NCBI GenBank assembly: GCA_016932965.1
Contig: JAFGBW010000063.1
Location: forward strand, 1-5,721
Length of the DNA stretch: 5,721 bases
DNA from: Candidatus Auribacterota bacterium
Lineage (GTDB): Bacteria > Auribacterota > JAFGBW01
Direction of reading: 5' to 3'
Numbering within the stretch: position 1 is the stretch's first letter; each line of letters starts with the position of its first letter. This document shows positions 1-5,691 of this stretch, piece after piece. The position numbers and the translations under genes are program-made. A model generated the notes under the pieces. The model was not told where the DNA came from, did no database searches, and worked only from the letters and a program-made list of their open reading frames with translations.

Positions 1-1781
1 AGAAAGATGGAGCCAAACCGGGTCTGGTATATAAACATGAGAATCAATTCCAAAGACAAGCTGATAAAACCGGTAGAAAAAACAAGAAAATAGGAATCAA
101 AAACTCCGGCAGTCTGTTTTTGGCTTCTTCCTTTGATCAAATAAATCAATCTGAAGATCCCATATATCAAGATCAAAACAAGAAAAGGGAATAATCCTTT
201 ATTGGTCAGTGAGGTCAGCAAACGGTTAAAAAGCACGCCTGTCTGTTTTCCATAAACCAGGAGGCGGAACAAATAAAGATGGGGTAAGGTGTCGGTATTT
301 TTTAGAACTGGGTTGTTATTGAGGTAGTCCCTGTACAGTTTCATTTGGAAATCGATCCGGTCCCTGGGATACAGCGAAAGCACTCTTTCAGGTGAAAGAA
401 TTCTGCCGGATTTGTCAATAGACCTGAAACGCTCTGAAAGTATGGAAGCAGATGAGGAGATTTCTTTCCAGTCTGAGGCAATGAACCAGCTTTCTTCGCC
501 GGGCTTTAAAATGATGTTCAAAAAACAGGATTTAAGCGTCAAATATAGAGAGCTTCCTATCCGGATCAATTCCTCTCCAAGGAAATTTTCCCCGCCTGAA
601 AACTGGATGGCCGCCACGCCGTCTTTCTTCAATGCCTGTTTGAGCAGATGGTTGAACTCTTCGGTGTAATACCGGTTGATGACAGCAGATGGCGCCGGCG
701 GAAAATGCACGAGGATTAGATCATAAGAATCCGGGTGGCTGGAGAGAAATTGCCGGATGTCTTGTCCGGGAATTTTTATTTTTTTCAGGCTTTCCCGGTA
801 AGAGGAAGGCCAAATTTTGAAAAGCGCAGGGAAGTACTCTTCGTCATCATGAAGCAGCGTGATTTCCCGGACAGAAGGCAATTTGGCCATAGTCAGACCG
901 ATTCCGAGAATGGATTCACCCAGAATGAGCACTTTTTCGGCATTGGATTTCTGGGACAGTGTTAAAGCAGTTATTTCTGATGCATGCTGAGTGTTGGGAA
1001 GCGTTTCACAGACTTTTCCCCACGAGAGTACCTGAAACTGATCATGATATTCGCCGTAAAGATACCGGGTTTTTTTTGTCGTGAATCTCCCCTGAAAGTG
1101 TCCGCCTGGAAGAATGTTGTTCCAGAAATACAGGTCGTGACAACGGCTTAATTTTTCCGGTGCTACGCTGAATAGGAACAAAAGGATCAAAAGAGGATAA
1201 AGACCTGAAATCAGATATTTTTTTTGTTCCCGTTGCAGTAAGGCAATGGGTGCCATCAACAAAAACAGGGCGGCAAGAAAAATCTGTTCTGAAGAAAAAG
1301 TCAGCGATAAGGCGAGTGTCACCAGCATTCCTCCTGTGAAACTGCCAATGGCTTCCAAAAGATAAATTTTAGCCACAGAAATAACACGCCCGTATTGGTC
1401 ACGGCATGCCTGAGTGAATAGAAATCCTGTGACAAGGCTTACCGGTGAATTGACGAGGAAAGAAATCATGGCCATTTTTTCGCAAGGGAATACTTCATAA
1501 AAGGAAATCCCGCTCCATGTTCTGGAATAAAGAATGGCCATATATTGCAGGAGATAAGCGGGAAGAAACAGAAGCGGCATGGATTCAAAGGAAAAGAACC
1601 ATTTTATTTTTTTTCCCAGCCAGGCGCCGGCAGCCACCCAGAAAAGCCAGGAGGAAAAAAAGGCGCTCAGACCCAGTTCATTCCCTTCAAAGATCTGAAA
1701 AAATTCACGGAAAAGAAGCGTCTGGGCAATGAGAGAAAAAAAACCGATCAAAAAAATAACGGAATATTTGCGCATGATCAT
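1..1781 (-). CDS. Membrane-fused spermidine-synthase-like protein, 3' truncated by window edge
   Basis: Continuous minus-strand reading frame of 593 codons with no stop, running off the left edge. About six or seven hydrophobic helices occupy residues 5-206. A soluble spermidine-synthase-like Rossmann domain follows (about 250-425), and further membrane helices begin near 530 and 563. Family landmarks are QTLLFREF (20-27), EGNELGLS (32-39), LPNTQHASE (261-269), INRYYTEEF (368-376) and the second membrane block ending QTRFGSIF. This order matches large bacterial fused spermidine synthases, whose usual length (roughly 700-850 residues) implies the last helices lie outside the window. Soluble spermidine synthases transfer aminopropyl from decarboxylated SAM to putrescine. 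Here the glycine-rich loop reads GESILGIG (288-295), and the usual acidic DLPDP-like motif reads HFPPAP (359-364), so that activity is doubtful. ATG 1781 is chosen; ATG 1775 and TTG 1793 are in-frame alternatives, and an in-frame TAA lies at 1801-1799. No good Shine-Dalgarno is seen. Family assignment is confident, function is not. Confidence 0.85.
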   Translation of the reverse strand, partial: MIMRKYSVIFLIGFFSLIAQTLLFREFFQIFEGNELGLSAFFSSWLFWVAAGAWLGKKIKWFFSFESMPLLFLPAYLLQYMAILYSRTWSGISFYEVFPCEKMAMISFLVNSPVSLVTGFLFTQACRDQYGRVISVAKIYLLEAIGSFTGGMLVTLALSLTFSSEQIFLAALFLLMAPIALLQREQKKYLISGLYPLLILLFLFSVAPEKLSRCHDLYFWNNILPGGHFQGRFTTKKTRYLYGEYHDQFQVLSWGKVCETLPNTQHASEITALTLSQKSNAEKVLILGESILGIGLTMAKLPSVREITLLHDDEEYFPALFKIWPSSYRESLKKIKIPGQDIRQFLSSHPDSYDLILVHFPPAPSAVINRYYTEEFNHLLKQALKKDGVAAIQFSGGENFLGEELIRIGSSLYLTLKSCFLNIILKPGEESWFIASDWKEISSSASILSERFRSIDKSGRILSPERVLSLYPRDRIDFQMKLYRDYLNNNPVLKNTDTLPHLYLFRLLVYGKQTGVLFNRLLTSLTNKGLFPFLVLILIYGIFRLIYLIKGRSQKQTAGVFDSYFLVFSTGFISLSLELILMFIYQTRFGSIF

Positions 1782-1838
1782 GAACCCGGTCAATTTTCGT
1801 TATACAGCCTTTCTATCTCACAGTTTAACAGAGATAAT

Positions 1839-1844
1839 AGTATA
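1839..1844 (-). promoter_or_regulatory. Possible -10 box of the spermidine-synthase-like gene
   Basis: Read on the minus strand this is TATACT, one mismatch from the TATAAT consensus, lying 57 bases before ATG 1781. That would give a leader of about 50 bases. The region 16-18 bases upstream has only a poor TTGACA match (TTCCAG), so this is a weak call. Confidence 0.22.
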
Positions 1845-2015
1845 CATTTTTCATCGGATTCTGGAACTGAGAATTGTTTGATTCTTCAGATTCTGTTCAT
1901 AAGAGGATTTTTTAACGGATGGTTTTATCCATACTTATTGCATAACGATCTATGATGGACCCATCTCAGTACGTTTGGAGTTAAGACAATATGTTTGAGA
2001 TTCAATCTGATATCA

Positions 2016-2043
2016 AAGGAGGGTAGTCATGAGATTGACTTAA
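2016..2043 (+). promoter_or_regulatory. Strong ribosome-binding site driving a four-codon mini-ORF upstream of 2072
   Basis: AAGGAGGG (2016-2023) is a near-perfect Shine-Dalgarno. It sits 5-6 bases before an ATG at 2029 that opens a frame of only four codons (M-R-L-T) and stops at TAA 2041-2043. The annotated start at 2072 lies 28 bases downstream in another frame, and its own upstream AGGTGG (2051-2056) is about 15 bases away, further than usual. The strong site could load ribosomes that terminate and re-initiate at 2072, acting as a leader. It could instead be the original ribosome-binding site of the exported-protein gene, separated from it by a small indel. One base lost from the ACTT at 2038-2041 would join ATG 2029 to the downstream frame. 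Confidence 0.45.
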
Positions 2044-2071
2044 TCAATATAGGTGGTATTGTTATAGAGCT

Positions 2072-3304
2072 ATGATCGGAAGAATAACCATACTGGCATG
2101 CTTTTTTATCTTGTTTGGGTTTGAACAGGGTTCCCCTGCTTTTTATGGAAACTGTCTGGCACCAAAGCATCTTGACTTTGGATCATTGGAACAGAGTGAC
2201 TCCAGATCTCTTGAACAGAAACTGAAAGATTTGACGTTAGACGGCATCTTAGGATTTTTCGAAAAAAAATTCAGTGATTTTTCACAAATTGAGAAACAAA
2301 TCATTGAAAAACTCATTGAGGAAGGCCGGCTGGATTTAGATTTATTTTTGCAGGCCATTCAGATGTATGGGGCCAGAATAGACATCTCTTTGATCTTTGA
2401 TCTTGAATTGAGTCTGACCGAGGAAGAATGTCTTATGTTCGGCAGTGATTTTAACCCTCAATGGCTGAGAAATGCAGTGTTACGCCGGAAACAGGAAAGA
2501 ATCGTAAAATCTTTTGATGATAATCGTCCTGAGGAAAAAGCCCGTGTGTTTAAACAGATAGCAGACTTTATTCCTGCTGTCACCTGGGTGCCGCTATATA
2601 AGTATTTTGAGGAAAAAAATGTTTCTGTCAGGGATGCTAAAGCAGTAATCGGCCGGATCATGGCAGAAAAAAGAATTCTGGAAAAAACACAAGGGAGCGA
2701 GGTGGTTATCCTCATGCATCCGTTTGCACTGGTTTCAGGTTACGGTGTGCCTGGGGATATGATGGATAATCATTATTACCGGGACTATGTGAACCATTTA
2801 AAAAGATTATTCAACAGAAGACAGAAAACGACATTTGTTTGTTTTTTGTATCACAATGAGCCTCCTCTTCAACGGGATATCGATTTTGACGGGGATCATA
2901 TTTCGACTTTTTTTAGGTTTTTAAAGGAATGCGGGTCCTCAGTCAATCCGCTTCATCATTTTCTGGTTGTTCCTACCCATGTCGGCTGGCCGCACCCTTA
3001 TGTATTCGGTTATGGTTCAGATGTAAGAGCCGGCGATGATGCAAACTGGCAGGTCACAGCCTTATTATTGAGGGAATTATTGAGAAGCCAGACACACATT
3101 TTGGTGGGCGGGGAAAGATCCAGAGGAACTATTTTTCATCCGGGGTGTCTTGATTTTGCCTGTTCCAAATTGAGCCGTGTTTTGCCAGAGCGGTATCTGA
3201 TTGTGGATGGAGCCCATTCTGTTTCCGATGAATGCCTATTTCCAGATCCCTCATCCGTATCAACCGGAAACCGTCAGGAACTGGTATCTGCCAGGTCATC
3301 ATGA
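2072..3304 (+). CDS. Exported protein of unrecognised family (alpha-helical N-terminal part, alpha/beta C-terminal part)
   Basis: 410 codons. Residues 1-25 look like a Sec signal peptide: short basic start (MIGR), hydrophobic core ITILACFFILFGF, likely cleavage near SPA/FYG. The product should therefore act in the periplasm, outside the cell or on a membrane. Residues 45-205 are rich in charged helices. Residues 208-377 alternate predicted strands and helices: VVILMHP (211-217), TTFVCFLYH (253-261), HFLVVPT (296-302), HILVGGE (342-348), RYLIV (374-378). Conspicuous clusters that could be functional are PTHVGWPHPY (301-310), GSDVRAGDD (315-323) and GGERSRG (346-352), rich in His, Asp, Arg and Gly. 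I do not recognise a family. ATG 2072 is the only conventional start, because an in-frame TGA lies at 2036-2038. The final 30 or so residues are Ser-rich and look out of frame; a better continuation exists in the +1 frame to 3323. The gene is convergent with 3336-4589. Confidence 0.75.
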   Translation: MIGRITILACFFILFGFEQGSPAFYGNCLAPKHLDFGSLEQSDSRSLEQKLKDLTLDGILGFFEKKFSDFSQIEKQIIEKLIEEGRLDLDLFLQAIQMYGARIDISLIFDLELSLTEEECLMFGSDFNPQWLRNAVLRRKQERIVKSFDDNRPEEKARVFKQIADFIPAVTWVPLYKYFEEKNVSVRDAKAVIGRIMAEKRILEKTQGSEVVILMHPFALVSGYGVPGDMMDNHYYRDYVNHLKRLFNRRQKTTFVCFLYHNEPPLQRDIDFDGDHISTFFRFLKECGSSVNPLHHFLVVPTHVGWPHPYVFGYGSDVRAGDDANWQVTALLLRELLRSQTHILVGGERSRGTIFHPGCLDFACSKLSRVLPERYLIVDGAHSVSDECLFPDPSSVSTGNRQELVSARSS

Positions 3305-3323
3305 GAACACTATTTGGGTATGA
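3201..3323 (+). other. Alternative C-terminal frame (+1) of the exported protein, suggesting a frameshift
   Basis: The frame +1 to the 2072 gene is open from just after TGA 3198-3200 to TGA 3321-3323. It reads like ordinary protein, with pieces MEPILFPMNAYFQ, PHPYQPETV and NWYLPGHHENTIW, rich in Trp, Tyr, His and Pro like the rest of the domain. The annotated frame over the same bases ends in a Ser-rich tail (SSVSTGN...SARSS). Losing one G from GTGGATGG (3202-3209) would join the fifth predicted strand (RYLIV) directly to MEP and extend the protein to about 415 residues. This would be a natural indel, an assembly or sequencing error, or, less likely, programmed frameshifting. I see no obvious slippery run; the only local homopolymers are GG pairs. 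Confidence 0.45.
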
Positions 3324-3335
3324 GGGTGTTTCAGA

Positions 3336-4589
3336 TCATGTCCCTGTATGGACAGGACTAGGAAAAAGCTTTCCGGCATCCGATTTTTTACAGCTTTTCA
3401 AGATATAGGTTCTGGCAAAGGTCTGTTCCATTTTTGTTTCAGACCGCCATTTGCCTGTTTTTTGATCCCTCCAGCCGGCCTTTGATTCCGCTTCGTGAGC
3501 CAGAATATCCACTTTTTCATCTATCGATAAAGGAAGACGAGTGATTTTCTCTTCAAAAGGTTTTACATCATATTCACTGGAATCTCCTCCGCCGGCCAGA
3601 ACATAAGCCAATCCTTTTATTTTAGTTAAAACATCCCTGATTAAACTGCCTTTTCTTAAATGGGAGGTCATTCTGGTAAAAAGATCTATGGAAAATAAAG
3701 AGCCTCCCCTGGGAAGATCGGGCGGTAAATCATCCTGGAAATAATCCTCTCCGAATTTTGGGAAATTGAATGACGCGACACTGCCTTCAGGCAGATGAAG
3801 TTCCGGGACTTCTGAAAAACTGCACTTATATACTTGTGAATGATTCACGGTTGAATTGATTTTTAGATTTACATCTATCAGGTCGTCGGTGTCGGTGACG
3901 CCGAATTGATCCGCGACTCTCCAACTCCCGAAATGAGCAAATTTAACCAGTCCTTCCTCATCAAAATGGAAAACATCATTTTCAATCAAGATGGCTTCGC
4001 TTGCACCCAATTTCAAAGCGATATTTCCGAGCAGACCATTTCTGGAGCCGATATCAATAAAGGGATGGTCTTTGATCTGATCTTCAATGGCCTGCATTCC
4101 AATGATCATGGCAATAACCAGAGGTAAATAATAACGGCCCTCTTCAAAAGAATAGTATTGATACCATGTCCATCCTTTGTCTTTTGCGCCAAGTCCGGAT
4201 TTTACTTCTGCCAGAAAAATAACTTTATCATAACCTGCCATCAATGAGTGAAATGCCTGATAATCCGGACTCTCTTTGGACGGGATGAATTCAGAATTGA
4301 TGACAAAGACATCCCCTGCCCTGAAATAATAGGGAGTATCGAACGGTCTGCGGGTTTGGGTGTATTTGTAGGTTTTTCCTCTGTGAGATACAGATCCTTT
4401 ATCTATAACCTTAAACCCGAATTCTTCGTTCTCATGAACGTTGAGATATCTCTCCAGCAGATATTCAAATTCATCAGCAGTCAATTGCTCTAAATTTGGC
4501 ACGCGGCTGTTTGGGGACAATGCGTAAACAGGATTCGGAAAAGCATGAAAGATGAAAAATAAAATACAAAATAGTTTTAAATTGCTCAT
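3336..4589 (-). CDS. Exported protein with a SAM-dependent methyltransferase-like (Rossmann) domain
   Basis: 417 codons on the minus strand, starting MSNLKLFCILFFIFHAF with a textbook signal peptide and an A-x-A-like site (VYA, 21-23, then LSPNS). After a Tyr-rich region (about 70-155), residues 177-189 (FIDIGSRNGLLGN) fit methyltransferase motif I (hhDhGxxxGxxG). They are followed by a helix ending LGA and ILIEND (200-205), which resembles the acidic post-I strand that binds SAM ribose. SFNFPKFGEDYF (273-284) lies where motif IV (often N/D-PP-[FY]) would be. The arrangement is closest to L11-methyltransferase-like (PrmA-type) domains, but the acceptor is unknown. A SAM-fold domain behind a signal peptide is odd, because SAM is cytoplasmic. 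The protein may bind a different ligand, stay membrane-anchored facing inwards, or be catalytically dead. The ATG fits the signal peptide; the bases before it (ACAGAGCG) are only a poor ribosome-binding site. It diverges from the prenyltransferase gene with a 63-base spacer and converges on the unknown exported gene. Confidence 0.8.
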   Translation of the reverse strand: MSNLKLFCILFFIFHAFPNPVYALSPNSRVPNLEQLTADEFEYLLERYLNVHENEEFGFKVIDKGSVSHRGKTYKYTQTRRPFDTPYYFRAGDVFVINSEFIPSKESPDYQAFHSLMAGYDKVIFLAEVKSGLGAKDKGWTWYQYYSFEEGRYYLPLVIAMIIGMQAIEDQIKDHPFIDIGSRNGLLGNIALKLGASEAILIENDVFHFDEEGLVKFAHFGSWRVADQFGVTDTDDLIDVNLKINSTVNHSQVYKCSFSEVPELHLPEGSVASFNFPKFGEDYFQDDLPPDLPRGGSLFSIDLFTRMTSHLRKGSLIRDVLTKIKGLAYVLAGGGDSSEYDVKPFEEKITRLPLSIDEKVDILAHEAESKAGWRDQKTGKWRSETKMEQTFARTYILKSCKKSDAGKLFPSPVHTGT

Positions 4590-4639
4590 AATACGCTCTG
4601 TTTACCATTTTATCCGTTATTAGGCAAATCATGAGCAAT
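4581..4639. repeat. Inverted repeat ATTGCTCAT/ATGAGCAAT spanning the divergent spacer
   Basis: Perfect 9-base arms at 4581-4589 and 4631-4639 enclose 41 bases. Beyond them, TTTTAA (4575-4580) and TTTAA (4642-4646) extend the symmetry imperfectly. The left arm contains the start codon and next two codons (M-S-N) of the minus-strand exported protein. The right arm therefore begins a plus-strand ATG-AGC-AAT just before the prenyltransferase. The repeat could be a divergent-promoter operator or a relic of a small inversion or duplication. The enclosed bases include a minus-strand TAAAAT (4607-4612) as a possible -10 box, without a good -35. Confidence 0.4.
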
Positions 4640-4652
4640 GGTTTAATTGTCG

Positions 4653-5567
4653 ATGACTTCAAATAGAATTGATTATAACAACTGCATCCGGGCATTGCGT
4701 TTGCCTTTTGTCATGGCAAGTGTACTGCCATATATTTTCGGAGCCTTGTCTGCTTATGCTTTTTTTTCATTTGTTCCGTTTTTCCTGGGATTGATTGCCG
4801 TTGCATCCACCCATTTGAGTGCGAATCTGCTGAATGATTACGCGGATTCCAGAAGCGGTTTGGATTGGCAGGATCTTCATCATTACGGTTTTTTCGGCGG
4901 TTCCAAATTGATCCAGGAGCATATTCTTTCGGAGAAAGACTACCTTTATCTATCATTGAGTCTGGGAGGCGTAGCAACTGTGAGCGTGATTCTTTTATCC
5001 CTTTTATTTAAAAGTATTGAGCCGGTCTTGTATTTTATTCTGATTATCCTTACCGGCTGGTCTTATTCTGCCAGGCCTTTTCAGTTTTCCTATCGCGGAC
5101 TGGGGGAAATCGTTGTTTTTATTCTGTTTGGACCTGTCCCGGTCATGGGCGGATATTATCTTCAGACACAGGTGTTTCCGGATGTAAAAAGTTTCATACT
5201 GTCCCTGCCTTTTGGATTTTTTACCGCAGCGGTTTTATTTGCTAATGAGATACCGGATTATCCTGAAGACATCCGGTCAGGAAAAAAAAACTGGGTGTAT
5301 TATTCAGGCCATGAGAAAGCCTATCTATTATATCTTCTTCTCATGATCTGTGCATTTATTTCGATCGGGTCTTGCTGGTTTTTGCACTACTGCGGATCAA
5401 TGGCCCTGGGATGTTTTTTTCTGATTTTTCCAATCATGAAAGCGGCCCGGATTTTAAAATTTGATTACCAAAACAAGATCAGACTCATGACTTCTTCGAA
5501 AATAACAATCATAGTGCATACTGTAGCAGGACTCATTCTCATTTTGGATTCATTGATTGATGGGTGA
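4653..5567 (+). CDS. UbiA-family polyprenyltransferase, MenA-like (1,4-dihydroxy-2-naphthoate prenyltransferase type)
   Basis: 304 codons from ATG 4653. This is an integral membrane enzyme with about eight or nine hydrophobic helices, close to the usual 290-310 residues. Counting from ATG 4653, the first Asp-rich motif is NDYADSRSGLD (61-71), with the spacing seen in MenA (NDYxDxxxGxD). GGSKLIQEHILS (82-93) fits the conserved MenA-type stretch after it. YRGLGEIVVFILFGPVPVMG (147-166) is the strongest MenA-like signature. The second Asp motif is NEIPDYPEDIRSGKKN (198-213), with D202 and D206 expected to bind Mg-diphosphate. Such enzymes move a polyprenyl chain from its diphosphate to an aromatic acceptor in the cytoplasmic membrane, here most likely towards menaquinone. 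No other men gene lies in the window, so another UbiA-type acceptor remains possible and I give no symbol. TTG 4647 is an alternative start, two codons earlier. No clear Shine-Dalgarno precedes either. Confidence 0.88.
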   Translation: MTSNRIDYNNCIRALRLPFVMASVLPYIFGALSAYAFFSFVPFFLGLIAVASTHLSANLLNDYADSRSGLDWQDLHHYGFFGGSKLIQEHILSEKDYLYLSLSLGGVATVSVILLSLLFKSIEPVLYFILIILTGWSYSARPFQFSYRGLGEIVVFILFGPVPVMGGYYLQTQVFPDVKSFILSLPFGFFTAAVLFANEIPDYPEDIRSGKKNWVYYSGHEKAYLLYLLLMICAFISIGSCWFLHYCGSMALGCFFLIFPIMKAARILKFDYQNKIRLMTSSKITIIVHTVAGLILILDSLIDG

Positions 5568-5581
5568 ATTAGTTTTAATTC
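5566..5581 (+). terminator. Small hairpin overlapping the prenyltransferase stop codon
   Basis: GAATTA (5566-5571), loop GTTT, TAATTC (5576-5581): a perfect but AT-rich six-base stem that includes the last bases of the stop codon. No U-run follows (TTGGG), so it is at best a weak transcription terminator or an mRNA 3'-end structure. Confidence 0.2.
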
Positions 5582-5659
5582 TTGGGAGTTGTTACTGAGG
5601 ATGCGGTTGACGGGTTAATTGAGACAGGTAAACCTCCAGCACAGCAGGAGGACTCATAA
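5582..5659 (+). other. Short protein-like open frame after the prenyltransferase
   Basis: A frame starting at TTG 5582 runs 25 codons to TAA 5657-5659. It has a natural-looking composition (GVVTEDAVDGLIETG followed by a Pro/Gln/Asp/Glu tail). There is no Shine-Dalgarno, and an in-frame TAA at 5576-5578 limits it upstream. It could be a degraded remnant of a longer gene, a small protein, or chance. The antisense strand is also open here, from the right edge to a TAA at 5577-5575, ending in a Ser/Thr/Cys-rich stretch. I judge that frame more likely to be the shadow, but a minus-strand gene ending at 5575 cannot be excluded. Confidence 0.22.
5633..5651. repeat. Inverted repeat CCTCC/GGAGG in the 3' intergenic region
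   Basis: CCTCC (5633-5637) and GGAGG (5647-5651) can pair around a nine-base loop. The right arm has Shine-Dalgarno sequence, but no ATG or GTG follows at a usable distance. An eight-base direct repeat, GACAGGTA, flanks this at 5623-5630 and 5665-5672. The function is unknown and it may be chance. Confidence 0.25.
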
Positions 5660-5691
5660 AGTTTGACAGGTACAGGAGTATTTAAAAATAA

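Larger units (their letters stand above)
1782..2071. other. Divergent intergenic region of 290 bases
   Basis: This spacer separates the minus-strand spermidine-synthase-like gene from the plus-strand exported-protein gene, so it should hold promoters for both. It is AT-rich. I see a possible minus-strand -10 box (1839-1844), an imperfect hairpin around 1868-1888 (GAAT/ATTC stem with a bulge) and, near its right end, a strong ribosome-binding site with a tiny reading frame (2016-2043). Two related stretches, TGAGATTCAATCTGATAT (1996-2013) and TGAGATTGACTTAATCAATAT (2030-2050), look like an imperfect direct repeat, each able to pair GATT with AATC. A plus-strand frame that starts upstream inside the antisense of the neighbouring gene reads through to 1955, but it looks like a shadow. 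I find no tRNA-like fold or riboswitch that I can name. Confidence 0.6.

Noticed and set aside
412-1955. Plus-strand open frames at 412-669, 735-965, 1517-1732 and 1545-1955
   Set aside because: They lie antisense to the long minus-strand spermidine-synthase-like frame, have Lys/Arg/Phe-biased composition with no recognisable motif, and lack ribosome-binding sites. The last one runs into the intergenic region only by chance.
1953-2075. Plus-strand frame ending CTATGA that overlaps ATG 2072, suggesting translational coupling
   Set aside because: The frame after the TGA at 1953-1955 has no ATG or GTG start, only TTG 1995 without a ribosome-binding site, and the peptide shows no recognisable feature.
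2072-2104. Lipobox-like ILAC at residues 7-10 of the unknown exported protein
   Set aside because: The Cys would fall in the middle of the hydrophobic core after only nine residues, too early for a lipoprotein signal; a normal cleavage site near residue 23 fits better.
2143-2715. Minus-strand open frames at 2143-2358 and 2458-2715
   Set aside because: Antisense shadows of the exported-protein gene; Ser/Cys/Phe-rich, as expected for the complement of Glu/Lys-rich coding sequence.
3343-3356. CCTGT-ATGG-ACAGG hairpin near the end of the methyltransferase-like gene
   Set aside because: The stem is only five bases, lies inside the coding sequence, and has no T-run on the correct side for either convergent gene.
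3906-4493. Plus-strand open frames at 3906-4127 and 4248-4493
   Set aside because: Antisense to the methyltransferase-like gene, without motifs or a convincing ribosome-binding site.
4474-4977. Minus-strand open frames at 4474-4695 and 4711-4977
   Set aside because: The first overlaps the start of the exported protein in another frame and the divergent spacer. The second is the antisense of the prenyltransferase with Arg/Asn-rich composition. Both are judged shadows.
5663-5691. Perfect -35 hexamer TTGACA at 5663-5668
   Set aside because: No acceptable -10 box is found 16-18 bases downstream (AAAATA, AAATAA), and it would overlap the candidate start at 5692.
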